Assembly: GCA_900554595.1 (NCBI GenBank) | Contig: USHZ01000029.1 | Span: 1 to 14,665 of the forward strand | DNA from: an uncultured Collinsella sp. | GTDB taxonomy: Bacteria > Actinomycetota > Coriobacteriia > Coriobacteriales > Coriobacteriaceae | DNA length: 14,665 nucleotides | Reading direction: 5' to 3' | Shown here: positions 13,604 through 14,665 of the stretch, in pieces | How positions within the stretch are numbered: the stretch's first letter is position 1 | How the letters are laid out: every line of letters starts with the position of its first letter | Notes under the pieces: model-generated | What the model was told of the DNA's origin: nothing | The model's database searches: none | Seen by the model: the letters and a program-made list of their open reading frames with translations, nothing else | Made by a program: the position numbers and the translations under genes

Positions 13604-13645
13604 GCGGTGGTGTCCCGGGTTTCGGGATGCCGCCGCTTGCTCTTG
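13604..13645 (+). terminator. Probable terminator of the flavin oxidoreductase gene
   Basis: Positions 13604-13617 pair with 13623-13636 over 14 consecutive base pairs including three G-U pairs, around the 5-nt loop GGTTT. The tail TTGCTCTTG is only partly U-rich. Because the G-U pairs make it better as RNA than as DNA palindrome, a transcript-level role such as termination is likely. Confidence 0.55.
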
Positions 13646-13667
13646 TGATCCTGGCGACGCGAGTGTG

Positions 13668-13697
13668 CCCCATTTCACCTCAGCTGAGGGAATGGGG
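13668..13697. promoter_or_regulatory. Long imperfect palindrome upstream of the GntR/FCD gene, candidate operator
   Basis: The perfect 12-bp palindrome CCTCAGCTGAGG (13678-13689) is bracketed by CCCCATT (13668-13674) and AATGGGG (13691-13697). It sits just before a TAGTAT -10-like hexamer (13705-13710), 52 nt ahead of the start codon, and could be an autoregulatory site. No good -35 box is recognised. Confidence 0.4.
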
Positions 13698-13761
13698 GAT
13701 GCGATAGTATTACGTGGTGATATTCGACAAATCGTGAGCTTCATCCGAGGGCTTTAGCTTT

Positions 13762-14454
13762 ATGGAACAACACCAGCATTATCAGAGCCTGCAAGACCAG
13801 GCATACAACGCACTGCGCTCCAAGATCATCTATGCTGAGCTCAGGCCCGGCACGCGCCTTTCGGCGATTGGTCTGGAAAAGGAGACGGGGATCGGGCGCA
13901 CGCCCATTCGCGAGTCCTTTGTGCGCCTGCGCGAGCAAGAGCTGGTGGAAACGCGTCCCAAGAGCGGCACCTACGTCTCTAAGATCAGCATGGAACACGC
14001 CGAGAATGCCTGTTTCTTGCGCGAGAAACTCGAAAGAAGCGTGCTTATTAAATGCTGTTCGGCCGCCTCGCCCGAGCAAAAGCAGCGGCTTGAGCAGATT
14101 CTTGCCGAGTCCGAGTCGCTCGACCATGGCGAGACGCGTCGTTTCTTTGACCTGGACAACCTGTTCCATGAGACGTGTTTTGAGATTGCTGGCCGTCACA
14201 TGCTGTGGGATTGGATGAAGAGCGTCAACACGCATTTTGAGCGATACAACTGGTTGCGTATGGTGTCGCAGGACCTGGATTGGGAGCCGATTCGTCGGCA
14301 GCATCGCCGGATTCTCGAGGCCATTAAGAGGGGCGATACCGACACGGCGAGCTATCTGGCAGAGACGCACTTGCACCTGATGCCCGAGGAGCAGGGCCCG
14401 GTTATCGCCTTGCATCCCGACTACTTTGAGCTGTCCAAAGACTCGTCTATCTAG
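13762..14454 (+). CDS. GntR-family transcriptional regulator with FCD effector domain
   Basis: A 230-residue regulator of the FadR/GntR class. Residues ~10-75 form the winged helix-turn-helix (YNALRSKIIYAELRPGTRLS, GIGRTPIRESFVRLREQELV, PKSGTYVS), and ~80-205 the all-helical FCD ligand domain. The FCD metal-site residues appear intact: Asp132 and His136 in DLDNLFHE, His181 in RRQHRRILEAI and His203 in AETHLH, so it likely binds a metal plus a carboxylate ligand. Normal length. The ATG is preceded by a weak CGAGGG. It lies 212 bp downstream of the flavin oxidoreductase gene in the same direction, past a probable terminator, so control of that gene or of itself is plausible; the ligand would then be an organic acid related to the enzyme's substrate. 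Family certain, target inferred. Confidence 0.93.
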   Translation: MEQHQHYQSLQDQAYNALRSKIIYAELRPGTRLSAIGLEKETGIGRTPIRESFVRLREQELVETRPKSGTYVSKISMEHAENACFLREKLERSVLIKCCSAASPEQKQRLEQILAESESLDHGETRRFFDLDNLFHETCFEIAGRHMLWDWMKSVNTHFERYNWLRMVSQDLDWEPIRRQHRRILEAIKRGDTDTASYLAETHLHLMPEEQGPVIALHPDYFELSKDSSI

Positions 14455-14477
14455 CCCATCACCGCATCTGCTCGAGA

Positions 14478-14512
14478 CGCAAAAACGATGCTGCTCACCC
14501 ACAGCGTTTTGC
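14478..14512 (+). terminator. Possible weak terminator of the GntR/FCD gene
   Basis: GCTG/CAGC (14490-14493 with 14502-14505), extended outward by CG and A/T pairs (GCAAAAACG against CGTTTTGC, with bulges), is followed by TTTT within the outer arm. It lies 24 nt or more after the stop. The stem is interrupted, so the call is tentative. Confidence 0.4.
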
Positions 14513-14578
14513 AACTGAGAATTTTAAAAAATGCCTAAAATGGCTCAGACTGCCGACAATTGGGAAACGGGGTGCGCC

Positions 14579-14665
14579 ATGGCGCAGATGAGAATCAAGG
14601 ACATTGCCGTCGAGGCGGGCGTGAGCCCGGCCACGGTCTCGCGCTATCTCAACAACCGCCCCGGG
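14579..14665 (+). CDS. LacI-family transcriptional regulator, N-terminal fragment (cut by window edge)
   Basis: The 29 visible codons encode MAQMRIKDIAVEAGVSPATVSRYLNNRPG, an unmistakable LacI-family helix-turn-helix (IKDIAxEAGVSPATVSRxLN), here with Tyr in place of the usual Val before LNN. The rest lies outside the window. The start is uncertain: ATG 14579 and ATG 14588 are both possible, and in-frame ATGs also exist at 14531 and 14540. None has a strong RBS; GGGAAACGGGG (14561-14571) favours 14579. It is a different protein from the LacI regulator at 802-1818. Its target, probably a sugar operon, should lie downstream. Confidence 0.9.
   Translation, partial: MAQMRIKDIAVEAGVSPATVSRYLNNRPG

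Overview
The window looks like chromosome of a high-GC gut Actinobacterium of the class Coriobacteriia, most likely Collinsella or a close relative. That placement is inference from GC-rich third codon positions, gene content (duplicated FeoA, FeoB and a FeoB-associated Cys-rich protein; several LacI regulators; an Ebg-type beta-galactosidase) and overall protein style; no marker gene here proves it. No rRNA, tRNA, CRISPR array or transposase gene was seen.

Layout. 1-497: 3' end of aspS with a strong terminator. 556-801: a convergent gap holding three hairpins of one design whose stems differ by compensating changes, plus an orphan half-unit. 802-1818 (minus): a LacI-family regulator, facing away from 2195-5662, an ebgA-ebgC pair encoding the large and small subunits of an Ebg-type beta-galactosidase. 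The divergent gap carries three identical LacI-type palindromes; the middle one contains a likely -35 box and the last lies on the likely transcription start. 5816-7279: an APC-superfamily amino-acid permease, giving the same order I recall for E. coli ebgR-ebgA-ebgC-ygjI. 7384-7603: a 220-bp element with 31-bp terminal inverted repeats that looks like a MITE. 7701-7949: an HPr-family phosphocarrier with the catalytic His15 but Asp in place of Ser46.

8139-11497 is a ferrous iron uptake locus: two FeoA-type SH3 proteins, the FeoB GTPase/permease, and a separately placed FeoB-associated Cys-rich membrane peptide. Two inverted repeats containing TTAG...CTAA lie upstream of feoA and between feoA and feoB and may be metalloregulator sites. 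11600-13549 encodes a 649-residue FMN/4Fe-4S/FAD oxidoreductase of the 2,4-dienoyl-CoA reductase / enoate reductase / BaiCD-BaiH type with a 12-bp perfect hairpin in its leader. It is followed by a GntR/FCD regulator (13762-14454) and the first codons of another LacI-family gene (14579 to the window end).

How the parts fit. The regulator and ebgAC-permease block is a self-contained sugar-responsive unit. The Feo block imports Fe(II), some of which would serve Fe-S enzymes such as the neighbouring oxidoreductase. The GntR/FCD protein is the natural candidate regulator of that oxidoreductase, by proximity only. The most unusual signals are the covarying hairpin array, the triple operator, the MITE-like element, the Asp46 HPr and the oxidoreductase's altered active-site segment.
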